This document shows positions 53,115 to 61,368 of a DNA stretch of 64,000 nucleotides, one piece after another. The position numbers were made by a program, and so were the translations under genes. Under the pieces are notes generated by a model, which was not told where the DNA came from, ran no database searches, and was given only the letters and a program-made list of their open reading frames with translations. Source of the stretch: Pseudomonadales bacterium (GTDB taxonomy: Bacteria > Pseudomonadota > Gammaproteobacteria > Pseudomonadales > Azotimanducaceae); NCBI GenBank assembly GCA_016779565.1, contig JADHNJ010000010.1:1-64000 (forward strand). Reading direction: 5' to 3'. Position 1 is the stretch's first letter. Every line of letters begins with the position of its first letter.

Positions 53115-55211
53115 ATGAACAAAAAAACCTTTTGTCGCGTTTGCGAACCTAGCTGCGGCCTTGTGGCCTCTATCGAAAACGAGGAAATTCAAAGCTTAAA
53201 ACCCGACAAAGATCATCCCGTAACCCAAGGCTTTGCCTGCCACAAAGGACTCGCGGTGCTGGATATTCATAAAGATCCTGATCGGCTAAAGTGGCCTTTG
53301 GCAAAGGTCGATGGTTCGTTCTCTCGGGTCTCTTGGTCTGATGCCACACAAGCTGTCGGCAACCAGATTCGAGCATTACAAGCGCTGCATGGCGACCAAT
53401 CGATCGCGGTGTATACCGGCAATCCACTTGCCTTTAACTCAACCGCTGGACCTGCCATTGGCTCATTTGTCAGAGCCATTGGCTGCAGGCGAAATTTTGG
53501 CTCAGGCACCCAGGACTGCGCCAACAAATTCGCGGCCTCTGAGGCGATGTTTGGCTCAAGCACGATCCATCCTATTCCCGATATCAATGAGTCGGATTTG
53601 TTATTGATTCTAGGCGCTAATCCACGGGTCTCGCATATGAGCTTTGTCTCAATTGCCGACCCCATTGGTCAGCTCAGAGCAGCTAAAAAACGCGGTGCTC
53701 GGCTGGTATTCGTGGACCCCAGGGAGACCGAATCCGTCAAAGGCCTTGGCGAGTTGGTTCAAATCAAACCGGATACTGACGTTTATCTTTTGGCCGCACT
53801 CATCGAGCACTGCTTCGCCAAGGATTTGGTAGACCACGAAGTGCTTCAAAACAGTGGCGCCAACGTCGAGGCACTTAGGGCCTATGTGGCCCAATTTCCA
53901 GCAGAGCAGGTTGCCGAAACGGTGGGTATTGAAGCAACGGTCATTCGAGATCTGGCAAAGGATTTTGCTTCGGTGGACCGGGCCTCTGTCTACATGTCCA
54001 CGGGCGTCAACATGGGGCGTCAGGGCGCCACCGCTTATTGGCTCTTATATATGCTTAGTTTTATCACGGGTAATCTGGGCCGACCCGGAGGCAACCGCTA
54101 TGCCAGAGGCTTTTACCCAGCCGCAAAGGCAGGCGCTACCCGAGGCCAGAGCCCTCATTATCAGGAGACAGCCTTTGGACAGGTGCGAACCATCCGGGGT
54201 CAGCTACCCGGTAATCTGCTCGCCGATATGATCTTGGATGATCCAGACCCCATCCGCGGCTTGGTTGTCATATCAGGCAACCCATTGCTGTCCATGGGCA
54301 ATAGTCAGCGACTTCGCTCAGCCTTTGAGGCGTTAGAGTTTTTGGTGGTCATCGACATCTATCCCAATGCGACCAGCGCTTATGCTGACATCGTGCTACC
54401 TGCGACTGACATGCTCGAACGGGCAGACATCAATTTAGCTGGACTCGGACTGCAGCACGAGCCCTTTGTGCAATATACCGAGGCGTTGGTACCCCCTGCT
54501 TTTGAACGAAAGCCAGAATGGCAAATCCTCACCGAGCTGGAGTTTGCCTATCAGCAGCGACCGCTGAGCGATGAAGACTTACCTGATCCTTTCGCCCGCT
54601 TAAACCACATGCTTGGCGCTTCTGACACCAGTATTGACGCGCTAAGCGCCGCAGCTGTGCCCGTGAAAGTATTGGAATCCGCCAAACCAGAGGCTTTTTT
54701 CGAATCCGTGATTCAGACCGAGTCTGCTCTGATTGATTGTTGTCCGGATAGCATGGCTGAGGCCCGAACCCGTTCTTTGGCGCTCTTTAAAGCGATGGCA
54801 GCAGAATCAGACGATCAACTCAAACTCATCAGTCGCCGCACCAACTACATGCTGAATAGCTGGTTTCACAACGTGGAAAGCTTAAAGCGGCCTCAACAAC
54901 AGGACAATCCACTCTACATCCACCCTAGCGATGCTGAAAAGAGGCAACTCACCGATGGCGCTAGGATTTCTGTGTTCAACGAATTTGGGCAGGTTACGAC
55001 TCGTATCGCTTTTGACCCGACTTTGCGGCAAGGCGTGGTGGCACTAACCCATGGTTGGGGTCATCAAAACTCTGCGCTTCGCACGGCTGCGACCTACCCC
55101 GGCGTAAATGCGAACGAATTGTTACCCTCAGGTCCTGATAGTTTTGAACCTTTTAGCAACCAATCGTTTATGACTGGGATCCCCGTCGACGTTAAAGCAG
55201 CAACCAGCTGA
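53115..55211 (+). CDS. Molybdopterin-dependent oxidoreductase (4Fe-4S, Mo-bisMGD)
   Basis: A 698-residue enzyme of the DMSO-reductase family starting at ATG 53115. The N-terminal iron-sulfur site is Cys7-x2-Cys10-x3-Cys14 and Cys42 (ACHKG). GSGTQDCANK is the probable molybdenum-ligand loop with Cys. Cofactor contacts occur in LLILGANPRVSH, VFVDPRETES, STGVNMGRQG and GNLGRPGGNRYARG; the C-terminal dinucleotide domain has VALTHGWGH. No twin-arginine signal, so cytoplasmic. The substrate is unknown, and electron-transfer partners are not adjacent. Divergent from the SDR gene with 88 bp between starts. Confidence 0.9.
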   Translation: MNKKTFCRVCEPSCGLVASIENEEIQSLKPDKDHPVTQGFACHKGLAVLDIHKDPDRLKWPLAKVDGSFSRVSWSDATQAVGNQIRALQALHGDQSIAVYTGNPLAFNSTAGPAIGSFVRAIGCRRNFGSGTQDCANKFAASEAMFGSSTIHPIPDINESDLLLILGANPRVSHMSFVSIADPIGQLRAAKKRGARLVFVDPRETESVKGLGELVQIKPDTDVYLLAALIEHCFAKDLVDHEVLQNSGANVEALRAYVAQFPAEQVAETVGIEATVIRDLAKDFASVDRASVYMSTGVNMGRQGATAYWLLYMLSFITGNLGRPGGNRYARGFYPAAKAGATRGQSPHYQETAFGQVRTIRGQLPGNLLADMILDDPDPIRGLVVISGNPLLSMGNSQRLRSAFEALEFLVVIDIYPNATSAYADIVLPATDMLERADINLAGLGLQHEPFVQYTEALVPPAFERKPEWQILTELEFAYQQRPLSDEDLPDPFARLNHMLGASDTSIDALSAAAVPVKVLESAKPEAFFESVIQTESALIDCCPDSMAEARTRSLALFKAMAAESDDQLKLISRRTNYMLNSWFHNVESLKRPQQQDNPLYIHPSDAEKRQLTDGARISVFNEFGQVTTRIAFDPTLRQGVVALTHGWGHQNSALRTAATYPGVNANELLPSGPDSFEPFSNQSFMTGIPVDVKAATS

Positions 55212-55287
55212 CGGGGCTTCGGCTACCATATTCTGGATGCTTAGGCTGACTCGGCGGTGCGAAAAAAAGTTTAATCGATCGCCGCCC

Positions 55288-55315
55288 TTGTTATCCGACA
55301 TTTTTATGGTATAAA
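55288..55315 (+). promoter_or_regulatory. Probable extended -10 promoter of the MerC-like gene
   Basis: TTGTTA (55288-55293) and TGG-TATAAA (55307-55315) form a -35 and extended -10 with a 16-bp spacer. The transcription start would be about 55322, only a few bases before the ATG at 55325, so the mRNA may be nearly leaderless. Confidence 0.5.
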
Positions 55316-55324
55316 ACCGCGCTT

Positions 55325-55735
55325 ATGAAACGAATCACTTTCAGTCAACTCAGTCCACAGCTCGATCGGCTCGGCGTTTTCTTGTCCGCGACCTGTTTAC
55401 TGCACTGCCTTGCCCTACCGATTTTGTTAACCCTTGCGCCGATGACCCAAATTGGGATGCTGGATGAGCACAGTTTCCATGCGATTTTGCTATGGTTCAT
55501 CGTCCCAATTAGCCTAGTCGCGCTGAGCATCGGTTGCTGGCAACACAAAGACAAAACTATCGTCGTTCTTGGTGTTTTAGGCTTAGGGATTTTGATTGCC
55601 ACGGGTCTTTCTGGCCACACCTACTTTGATCCGATGGTCGAACGCTTACTGACAATCCTCGCCGGCCTGATCCTTGCGATTGCTCACCTGCGGAACTTCA
55701 AAATTTGTCGAGAGACCGATTGCGATCACGCCTGA
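55325..55735 (+). CDS. MerC-family membrane protein
   Basis: A 136-residue inner-membrane protein with four predicted helices. The N-terminal helix holds LSATCLLHCLALP, the Cys-x3-Cys-like pattern (Cys24, Cys28) of MerC, and a C-terminal CRETDCDHA with two more Cys and a His could bind metal. MerC-type proteins are Hg2+ or other metal importers, but no mer or zur gene is here. Convergent with the NudL gene with 3 bp between stops. Confidence 0.8.
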   Translation: MKRITFSQLSPQLDRLGVFLSATCLLHCLALPILLTLAPMTQIGMLDEHSFHAILLWFIVPISLVALSIGCWQHKDKTIVVLGVLGLGILIATGLSGHTYFDPMVERLLTILAGLILAIAHLRNFKICRETDCDHA

Positions 55736-55738
55736 GCT

Positions 55739-56383
55739 TTAAGGGCTGATACACCTCAGTAAATGCATGATCAGAGAGACGGTCGGCCCACCGATCTGAA
55801 CGCCTGCCCCAACAAACTGAAAATTCGCCTGGCGGTCACTGCGTCTGAGCAATCGATAGTGGTGTTTCCGCTGAAGCTCCGCTAGCGGCAGCCAATAGAT
55901 TTCTGCGACCTCTGATGGGTCGGCTTTTAAGCTTACATCAGGGGCAGCCAAAAATACTTGGGGCGATAAAATATAGCCTGTTTGGGTGTAGTAGGTCCCC
56001 AGACAGCCTAGATAACTTAAAGCCTCCCTCTCTAGGCCGATTTCTTCGTAGGTTTCTCGAAGAGCCGTTGCCATCAAGGAACTATCCTCAGGATTGCGAC
56101 GCCCGCCGGGAAAGCAAATCTGACCGGCAAAGCGAATGTTTTGACTCCTTCGAGTGACAATCACCGAAAGCGAGGGTCTTTCAGCGAGTATGATACTGAC
56201 TGAGGCTCGCCCTGCACGACCTCGTTTCTCAATTGAGACCGGCGGCTCTAAATGCGGGTTAGGCAGTAAGGTGTTTTCATCCCAGTGGCTCAGACGCTGG
56301 CAAACTTCGGCCAAGGATAGCGTTTGTTCTGACCAGGCTAGCTTGGTCTCCACCAACTCCGGACTCACCGTCGTCTCTCCCAA
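55739..56383 (-). CDS. Nudix CoA diphosphatase, NudL-like
   Basis: Up to 214 residues. The Nudix box with NudL context FPGGRRNPEDSSLMATALRE continues with TYEEIGL, typical of the CoA pyrophosphatase branch (NudL/NUDT7-like). The start is TTG 56383; a GTG at 56368 has GGGAGAG six bases upstream and may be the real start. It lies 10 bp after the ChbG-like gene in a unit that begins with the thiolase. Hydrolysis of CoA or short acyl-CoAs is likely by family. Confidence 0.85.
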   Translation of the reverse strand: MGETTVSPELVETKLAWSEQTLSLAEVCQRLSHWDENTLLPNPHLEPPVSIEKRGRAGRASVSIILAERPSLSVIVTRRSQNIRFAGQICFPGGRRNPEDSSLMATALRETYEEIGLEREALSYLGCLGTYYTQTGYILSPQVFLAAPDVSLKADPSEVAEIYWLPLAELQRKHHYRLLRRSDRQANFQFVGAGVQIGGPTVSLIMHLLRCISP

Positions 56384-56393
56384 TCTGCCACCC

Positions 56394-57272
56394 TCAGGAC
56401 AAGTACGACTTTAACGCTCGATAACCAATCAAGTGGATTCCCTCTGCGACGGCTAAGTCTGCAAGGTCTTTGGTCTTAAACGCTTCATAATCCGCGTGCC
56501 GAGACTGGTGTGTATCAGCAATCGCTGATAACTCTTCACCATCAACTGCAGGGTGAAACAAAAGATGGGTCAGACCCGGGCCAACCCCTTGAATCATCTC
56601 CCGATAAAAAGTTCGCTTATCTGCCATCGGCACCAACGTTTCGATCAATATCTCGTCTAGGGTTGGAACTTTATCCGCTTCTACCAACGACAACGCCTCG
56701 GTAAAAGCCTCAGCCATAGGCCCTTCGCCCAGGTCGACTAACCGTTCGCGGGTAATCCTCGGTAAGAAAGCAGGCACCCCGAACTCTTTAGCCAATCCTA
56801 AATATGACGCGAGAAACTTAGGATGCACTACAGAGCCCATGTGAGTATCGATGTGCGTTACGTCAATACCGGCTTCTAACGCTGTCTCTATTTGGGCCCG
56901 CATTTCTCCCGCTGCCGCCTCAACCGAGACATGGCGAATCGCGTCCTCACGGGTTGCCCACAGGTAGCCTTGATCATCTAACAACCCGGTCTCTGGGTCT
57001 CTTGAACTCAAGGCCGGCCAACGATAGCTGGGATACTCCGCCGTCAAGGTTAAATGAACGCCCAAATCAAAATCCGGATGATCCCGAGCAATGCTAACGG
57101 CTTCTCTGAACCACGGACCATTGACCAATATCGATGCGCAGGTCGCCGAGCCGTCGCTTAGACATGCCACGCTCGCCCGATTAGCGGCGTGACAAAAACC
57201 CATATCATCAATGTGCAAAATCAGGACCCGATCATCTGGACCATATCCCATCCGAGCAAGATAAGGGTTCAT
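56394..57272 (-). CDS. ChbG/YdjC-family carbohydrate deacetylase
   Basis: A 292-residue protein from ATG 57272, one base after the thiolase stop (TAG-T-ATG); a longer frame begins inside the thiolase gene. Metal motif residues are in LILHIDDMGFCHAANRA (about 17-33), HLTLTAEYPSYRW, and THIDTHMGSVVHPKF; the family deacetylates N-acetylated chito-oligosaccharides, but the environmental branch may act on other acylated molecules. Tight spacing to both neighbours suggests co-translation. Confidence 0.85.
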   Translation of the reverse strand: MNPYLARMGYGPDDRVLILHIDDMGFCHAANRASVACLSDGSATCASILVNGPWFREAVSIARDHPDFDLGVHLTLTAEYPSYRWPALSSRDPETGLLDDQGYLWATREDAIRHVSVEAAAGEMRAQIETALEAGIDVTHIDTHMGSVVHPKFLASYLGLAKEFGVPAFLPRITRERLVDLGEGPMAEAFTEALSLVEADKVPTLDEILIETLVPMADKRTFYREMIQGVGPGLTHLLFHPAVDGEELSAIADTHQSRHADYEAFKTKDLADLAVAEGIHLIGYRALKSYLS

Positions 57273-57273
57273 A

Positions 57274-58740
57274 CTAGACAAACCGTGCCATACCGGAAGC
57301 ATCGACCTCTACCTTCAAACCACAGGTTTCTGACTCTGTCATTGCCTGCATGGCGTGCGGGTCGTCTATGTTAGCCCAAACTCGCTCCCCTTTAGGCGTC
57401 AAACAAACTAAATGACCGATCTTTGGCTGATCAGATTCGTACATCACGGTGTAAGACTCAACTGTGGCGACGCCCTCATATTCTTCCAAAACTGACCGAC
57501 AAGGCTCGGCATCCACGGCGGCCTGCACATCCTCAGCTCTAAAGTCTTGGGTTGGCGCTTTGGCGCTATAAACGCCAAAAGCATGCTTGGTCAGGTAGCC
57601 ACCGTTAGCCGTGATCAGGCCCACATCTTCTGGGTGCTGACGCGACAACTCGACCATCCGCGCAATGCTGTGCATCACATAGTTGTTTAACGGCCCACCG
57701 CCAAAGGTCAAGCCACCGGTAATGGTTAACGGCGCGGTATCGTCTAGCCCGAGCTCTTGGACCGCAACCTGAACCGCCGAGGGAAAACAGCTATAGACAT
57801 CAACACGAGCCAAATCACTCACGCTGACGCCCGCCAACTCGAGTGCTTTGTTACCCGCGAAACGAATAGCCGGTGACGAATGCAAGTTGTCCCGGTGCGA
57901 AACCGCGTAGGTGTCATGGGCACTACTACCCGCCCAGGGATACACCCATTTGTCCTCTGGAATACCCGAGGCCTTTGCATGGCCCACTGAGGTCATAATC
58001 AACGCTGCGCCCATATCGACCGCGTTATTTGAGTTCATTAGTTTTGGGTAAGGGAAACTGACCATACGATTCTGGCTTGAGGCCTCGCTGATTTCTTCAG
58101 CAGAGACGCGCTTTTGAATCCAAGCATTCGGATTATCGGCAGCAACCTCACTGAAGCCGCTCCAAAGCTTAGCAATGCGCGCCTTATGCGCTGCGATTGA
58201 CTCACCCCGGGCATATCGCAACGCATTCTCAAAAATCGGATACATTTGGATCGGAGCGGTTACCCCTCGTGCCTTTTCAGCATCACAGGACATCGGCACT
58301 TCTTCGTCGAGCATTTTATCGTAGTCGCCAGAGGTTTCTCGGTAGGTCAGGGTTTCCCCCCTCTTTCGAAGTTTCGCTAGGGTGTTGCCAACTTCAGCGC
58401 CCACGATCAAAACTGATTGAACATCGCCACTTAGAATATCTAATGCAGTTTGGTTAACCAGCGCTTGCACTGAGTTACCGCCAAAGGGTGTGCCTACCTT
58501 CTCAACGACACCCAATCCTAAAGTTTCAGCAATATAGCCAGCCGGCTGCTTGTATCGCCAGATGCCTCGCACGACCCGGACGCTATCAATAGAGGCCAAA
58601 AGCGTATCAGAGCCCGTGTCTGCCACCGCCGCTCGGGCCGCTGCGAGCATCAAATCTATTGGTTCGCGAGGCGATTCAGGATCGAAAGTTCGCTCTAAAA
58701 TTTGACTCACCCCAACGAGGACAGGCGTTTTTGGATTCAT
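57274..58740 (-). CDS. Atypical acetyl-CoA acetyltransferase (thiolase-like)
   Basis: A 488-residue thiolase-fold protein beginning at ATG 58740 with AGAGGG six bases upstream. The N-terminal TPVLVGVSQ and GGLTFGGGPLNNYVMHSIA are family marks. The segment that holds the catalytic Cys in biosynthetic and degradative thiolases reads GGNSVQALVNQTALDILSGD, without Cys, so claisen chemistry by the usual route is doubtful; VDVYSCFPSAVQ keeps a Cys later. Such long thiolase-like proteins occur widely in marine lipid degraders. It is first of a unit with ChbG and NudL genes. Confidence 0.85.
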   Translation of the reverse strand: MNPKTPVLVGVSQILERTFDPESPREPIDLMLAAARAAVADTGSDTLLASIDSVRVVRGIWRYKQPAGYIAETLGLGVVEKVGTPFGGNSVQALVNQTALDILSGDVQSVLIVGAEVGNTLAKLRKRGETLTYRETSGDYDKMLDEEVPMSCDAEKARGVTAPIQMYPIFENALRYARGESIAAHKARIAKLWSGFSEVAADNPNAWIQKRVSAEEISEASSQNRMVSFPYPKLMNSNNAVDMGAALIMTSVGHAKASGIPEDKWVYPWAGSSAHDTYAVSHRDNLHSSPAIRFAGNKALELAGVSVSDLARVDVYSCFPSAVQVAVQELGLDDTAPLTITGGLTFGGGPLNNYVMHSIARMVELSRQHPEDVGLITANGGYLTKHAFGVYSAKAPTQDFRAEDVQAAVDAEPCRSVLEEYEGVATVESYTVMYESDQPKIGHLVCLTPKGERVWANIDDPHAMQAMTESETCGLKVEVDASGMARFV

Positions 58741-58844
58741 GGTTTTCCCTCTGCTCAAAAACTGCCATTCTGACACAGCGGGTGGTGGTTTTCATGCGAG
58801 CCGCAGGGTAGAGTCGAGGCAAGCCCTAATGAGAGCATAATCTA

Positions 58845-59753
58845 GTGGAACTTGCCGTCACCGCTTGGGATCTCAGCAGCCCACAAGCCCTACGATCCAT
58901 ACCTAATCAAGCGGCGACTGCCGAGAGCATGGGGTTTTCTGGATTTTGGTTACCTGAGAATCATTTTTTTGGTTCGGCAGCGCTCAGCGCACCGCTCATA
59001 TTACTAGCAGCGGCAGCCAGCAGAACCCAATCTATCGATCTAGGCACCACATCTTTAGTATTGCCGATCAGGCATCCAGTTGCCGTCGCCGAGGAGGTGG
59101 CCACCTTAGATCAGCTCGCGGAAGGCAGACTGATCCTTGGCCTTGGGCGCGGCTTTAGCGATGATTTGTTTAAAGTGTTTGCCATCGATCCAAAGCTCAA
59201 AAGAACGCTCTTCAAACAATCGCTCTCAACGATGTTAGCCGCCTGGGAAGGCCAACCCCTTTCAGAAGACAGTAACGCACGATTATCCCCAATGCCCTTT
59301 CAATCACCGAGCCCCCGACTTTGGATCGCGGCTTTTGGTCCTCTTGCCCTTAAACAAGCAGCGGCATTTGGCTGTCCCTACTTAGCATCGCCCATGGAAT
59401 CTTTTGAAGCCCTTCAAAGCAACCTGACGCGTTATCGTGCGGCATTAGCCGATTCAGCTCAGCCTGAGCCTAAGGTTGTACCTGTTATGCGTACCGTGTT
59501 TGTGACCGAAAGTTTAAGTCTCGCGGAAAAGGTCAAGCAAAGTCTCACCGAGGAGATGCGAGGTCGCGCCGAGGCCAACAGCCATGATGAGCCGGCCTTT
59601 GTTGTTGGCAGCGCTCAGCATGTCGTCGAAGTGCTGGGACGATACCAAGAAAAGTTAGGGATGAACTACCTAATTGCACGCGGCCGAATTCGAGGCATCA
59701 ATGAACAGCAGCAGCTGGCTTCGCATGAGGCGCTGTTAAAGCTTTTTCATTAA
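58845..59753 (+). CDS. LLM-class flavin-dependent oxidoreductase
   Basis: A 302-residue bacterial luciferase-like monooxygenase with GTG start. Landmarks: ENHFFGSAALSAPLILLAAAA, TTSLVLPIRHPVAVAEEVATLDQLAEGR and GLGRGF. These enzymes use FMN or F420; FMN is expected here, supplied by a separate reductase. It is divergent from the thiolase unit by about 100 bp and overlaps the M48 gene by 4 bp at their stops. Confidence 0.88.
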   Translation: MELAVTAWDLSSPQALRSIPNQAATAESMGFSGFWLPENHFFGSAALSAPLILLAAAASRTQSIDLGTTSLVLPIRHPVAVAEEVATLDQLAEGRLILGLGRGFSDDLFKVFAIDPKLKRTLFKQSLSTMLAAWEGQPLSEDSNARLSPMPFQSPSPRLWIAAFGPLALKQAAAFGCPYLASPMESFEALQSNLTRYRAALADSAQPEPKVVPVMRTVFVTESLSLAEKVKQSLTEEMRGRAEANSHDEPAFVVGSAQHVVEVLGRYQEKLGMNYLIARGRIRGINEQQQLASHEALLKLFH

Positions 59754-61273
59754 TCTATAATCTTAATCAGCTGTCCTGGTTCTGGTTCACCATTAGGGTA
59801 GAGCCCATTGATTACCCGCAATTGATCTTCAGCGTAATTCGTCAAATCCGACAACTCCGCTAGACCCGCCATCGTGGTATCGCGCTCGGCGCGAACAATT
59901 TGGACTTTGAGCGGGCGTGCTTTGGCAAAGTCTGCTTTGCTCATTTTAGCGATGCTAAATCCAATTCGAATAAAATCAGCATCGTCAGCAATCTTTTTTA
60001 GATCAAACTGCCCAGACCCCTGACCCACGAACGCAATCCCGCGCCGCCGATCAATCGCCACAATTAATCGCACTGGCCTGACGCCAAACATCGATTGGGC
60101 ACGATCTGCGATAGCGATGTACGCAGGCATGCCATCGATCGTCAGACTGCGTCCTTCCCGAATTTGGTAGCCTAACACCGATTTAGCGAAAGCTTCTGGG
60201 GTCACGTCGCGCTTGACTCGACTTGTGCTGAGCTCGAAGGCCGCCTCCCCGGTCTGAGATACAAACTGAACCCCTCGCGGCACCTGATTTTGGCGCCAAC
60301 CCGGTGGTAGCGCGAGAGTGAGGCCTAACTTAGCGTGATAAAAGCGCTTGCCTCTGACAATACCGGTTTGTCGACTAGGCCCGAAACTTAATCCATTGAG
60401 CTGCTGTAAAAACTCATCCGTCCGAATAAACGCATCAAAATCGTTCAATAACGCATCTGAAGCGATGACTGCCTCTCGATAACGAGTGTCATTGTCTGGA
60501 TGCGAAGACAAAAAGCCATGATAAACCCGAGCTGGGCGCTGCTCGGCTTTCGCTTGCTTAATCTCGACTCGGTCCTTATTTTTTAGAATGTCGATGGTTT
60601 TTAGCATTGCCTTTGGGGAATAACCCGCCTGGGCCATATATGCGGCGCCTACCTCGTCAGCCTCCAACTCAAACTCACGACTGTAGCCAGTAATCAAAAC
60701 ACCACCCAATAGCTGTCCCAACTCTGCAACGCCTCGCTGTCCAGTCAGCATCGCAGCGCCCATAGAGAGCGCATTTTGAACCTTGTTTCTCGATTCCCGC
60801 TTTATCCCGTGCTTTTCGGTAATGTGTGCGATTTCATGCCCCAAGACCGCCGCAAGCTCCGCTTCCGACCCCAGGTGCAACAGCATGCCGCGGGTTATGT
60901 AGACATAACCGCCTGGCAGGGCAAACGCATTAATCATGTCATCGTTGAGTAATGTGAATCGATATTCAAGTTCTGGACGGCTACTGTATTCAGCGAGCCG
61001 TTGGCCGACCTTTTCCACGTAGGCTTGCAAACGTTCATCACGATAGATACCAAATTGCGCGACTATTTTCTGGTGCTCTTCCCGACCTTTTTCAATCTCT
61101 TTCTCGAGAGACAGGCCCCAGACTACCGTTGGTAGCCAAAGCACGCTGAGCAAGGCCAATGCAGCGATCTGACAGCGGCGTCTTTGAGGCTTGCGTAGAT
61201 CTAAGCGGCGCAATTCAGGAAGACACACACTATTTACTGAAATTACTGTATTCGAACATTTCATAGCGATCAT
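59750..61273 (-). CDS. M48-family metallopeptidase with C-terminal extension
   Basis: A 507-residue protein. A hydrophobic segment IAALALLSVLWLPTVVWG (36-53) after a basic stretch acts as signal peptide or anchor. The protease domain has HEIAH (146-150) and EFELEAD (200-206, third zinc ligand Glu202), with GGYVYITRGMLLHL. The C-terminal half (about 310-507) is a beta-rich region of the BepA/YfgC-like relatives seen in marine bacteria, ending in a LysM-like NGLYPNGEPEPGQLIKIID. It probably works in periplasmic protein or envelope quality control. Divergent from the TPR gene by 95 bp. Confidence 0.88.
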   Translation of the reverse strand: MIAMKCSNTVISVNSVCLPELRRLDLRKPQRRRCQIAALALLSVLWLPTVVWGLSLEKEIEKGREEHQKIVAQFGIYRDERLQAYVEKVGQRLAEYSSRPELEYRFTLLNDDMINAFALPGGYVYITRGMLLHLGSEAELAAVLGHEIAHITEKHGIKRESRNKVQNALSMGAAMLTGQRGVAELGQLLGGVLITGYSREFELEADEVGAAYMAQAGYSPKAMLKTIDILKNKDRVEIKQAKAEQRPARVYHGFLSSHPDNDTRYREAVIASDALLNDFDAFIRTDEFLQQLNGLSFGPSRQTGIVRGKRFYHAKLGLTLALPPGWRQNQVPRGVQFVSQTGEAAFELSTSRVKRDVTPEAFAKSVLGYQIREGRSLTIDGMPAYIAIADRAQSMFGVRPVRLIVAIDRRRGIAFVGQGSGQFDLKKIADDADFIRIGFSIAKMSKADFAKARPLKVQIVRAERDTTMAGLAELSDLTNYAEDQLRVINGLYPNGEPEPGQLIKIID

Positions 61274-61368
61274 TATTCAGCCCCTAACCTGAAAATCAAC
61301 TGAACGAATTGCACTCGATTAACGTTTAATCCTAGACTGACCTTAACTATTGCTTTTGGATCATCCTC

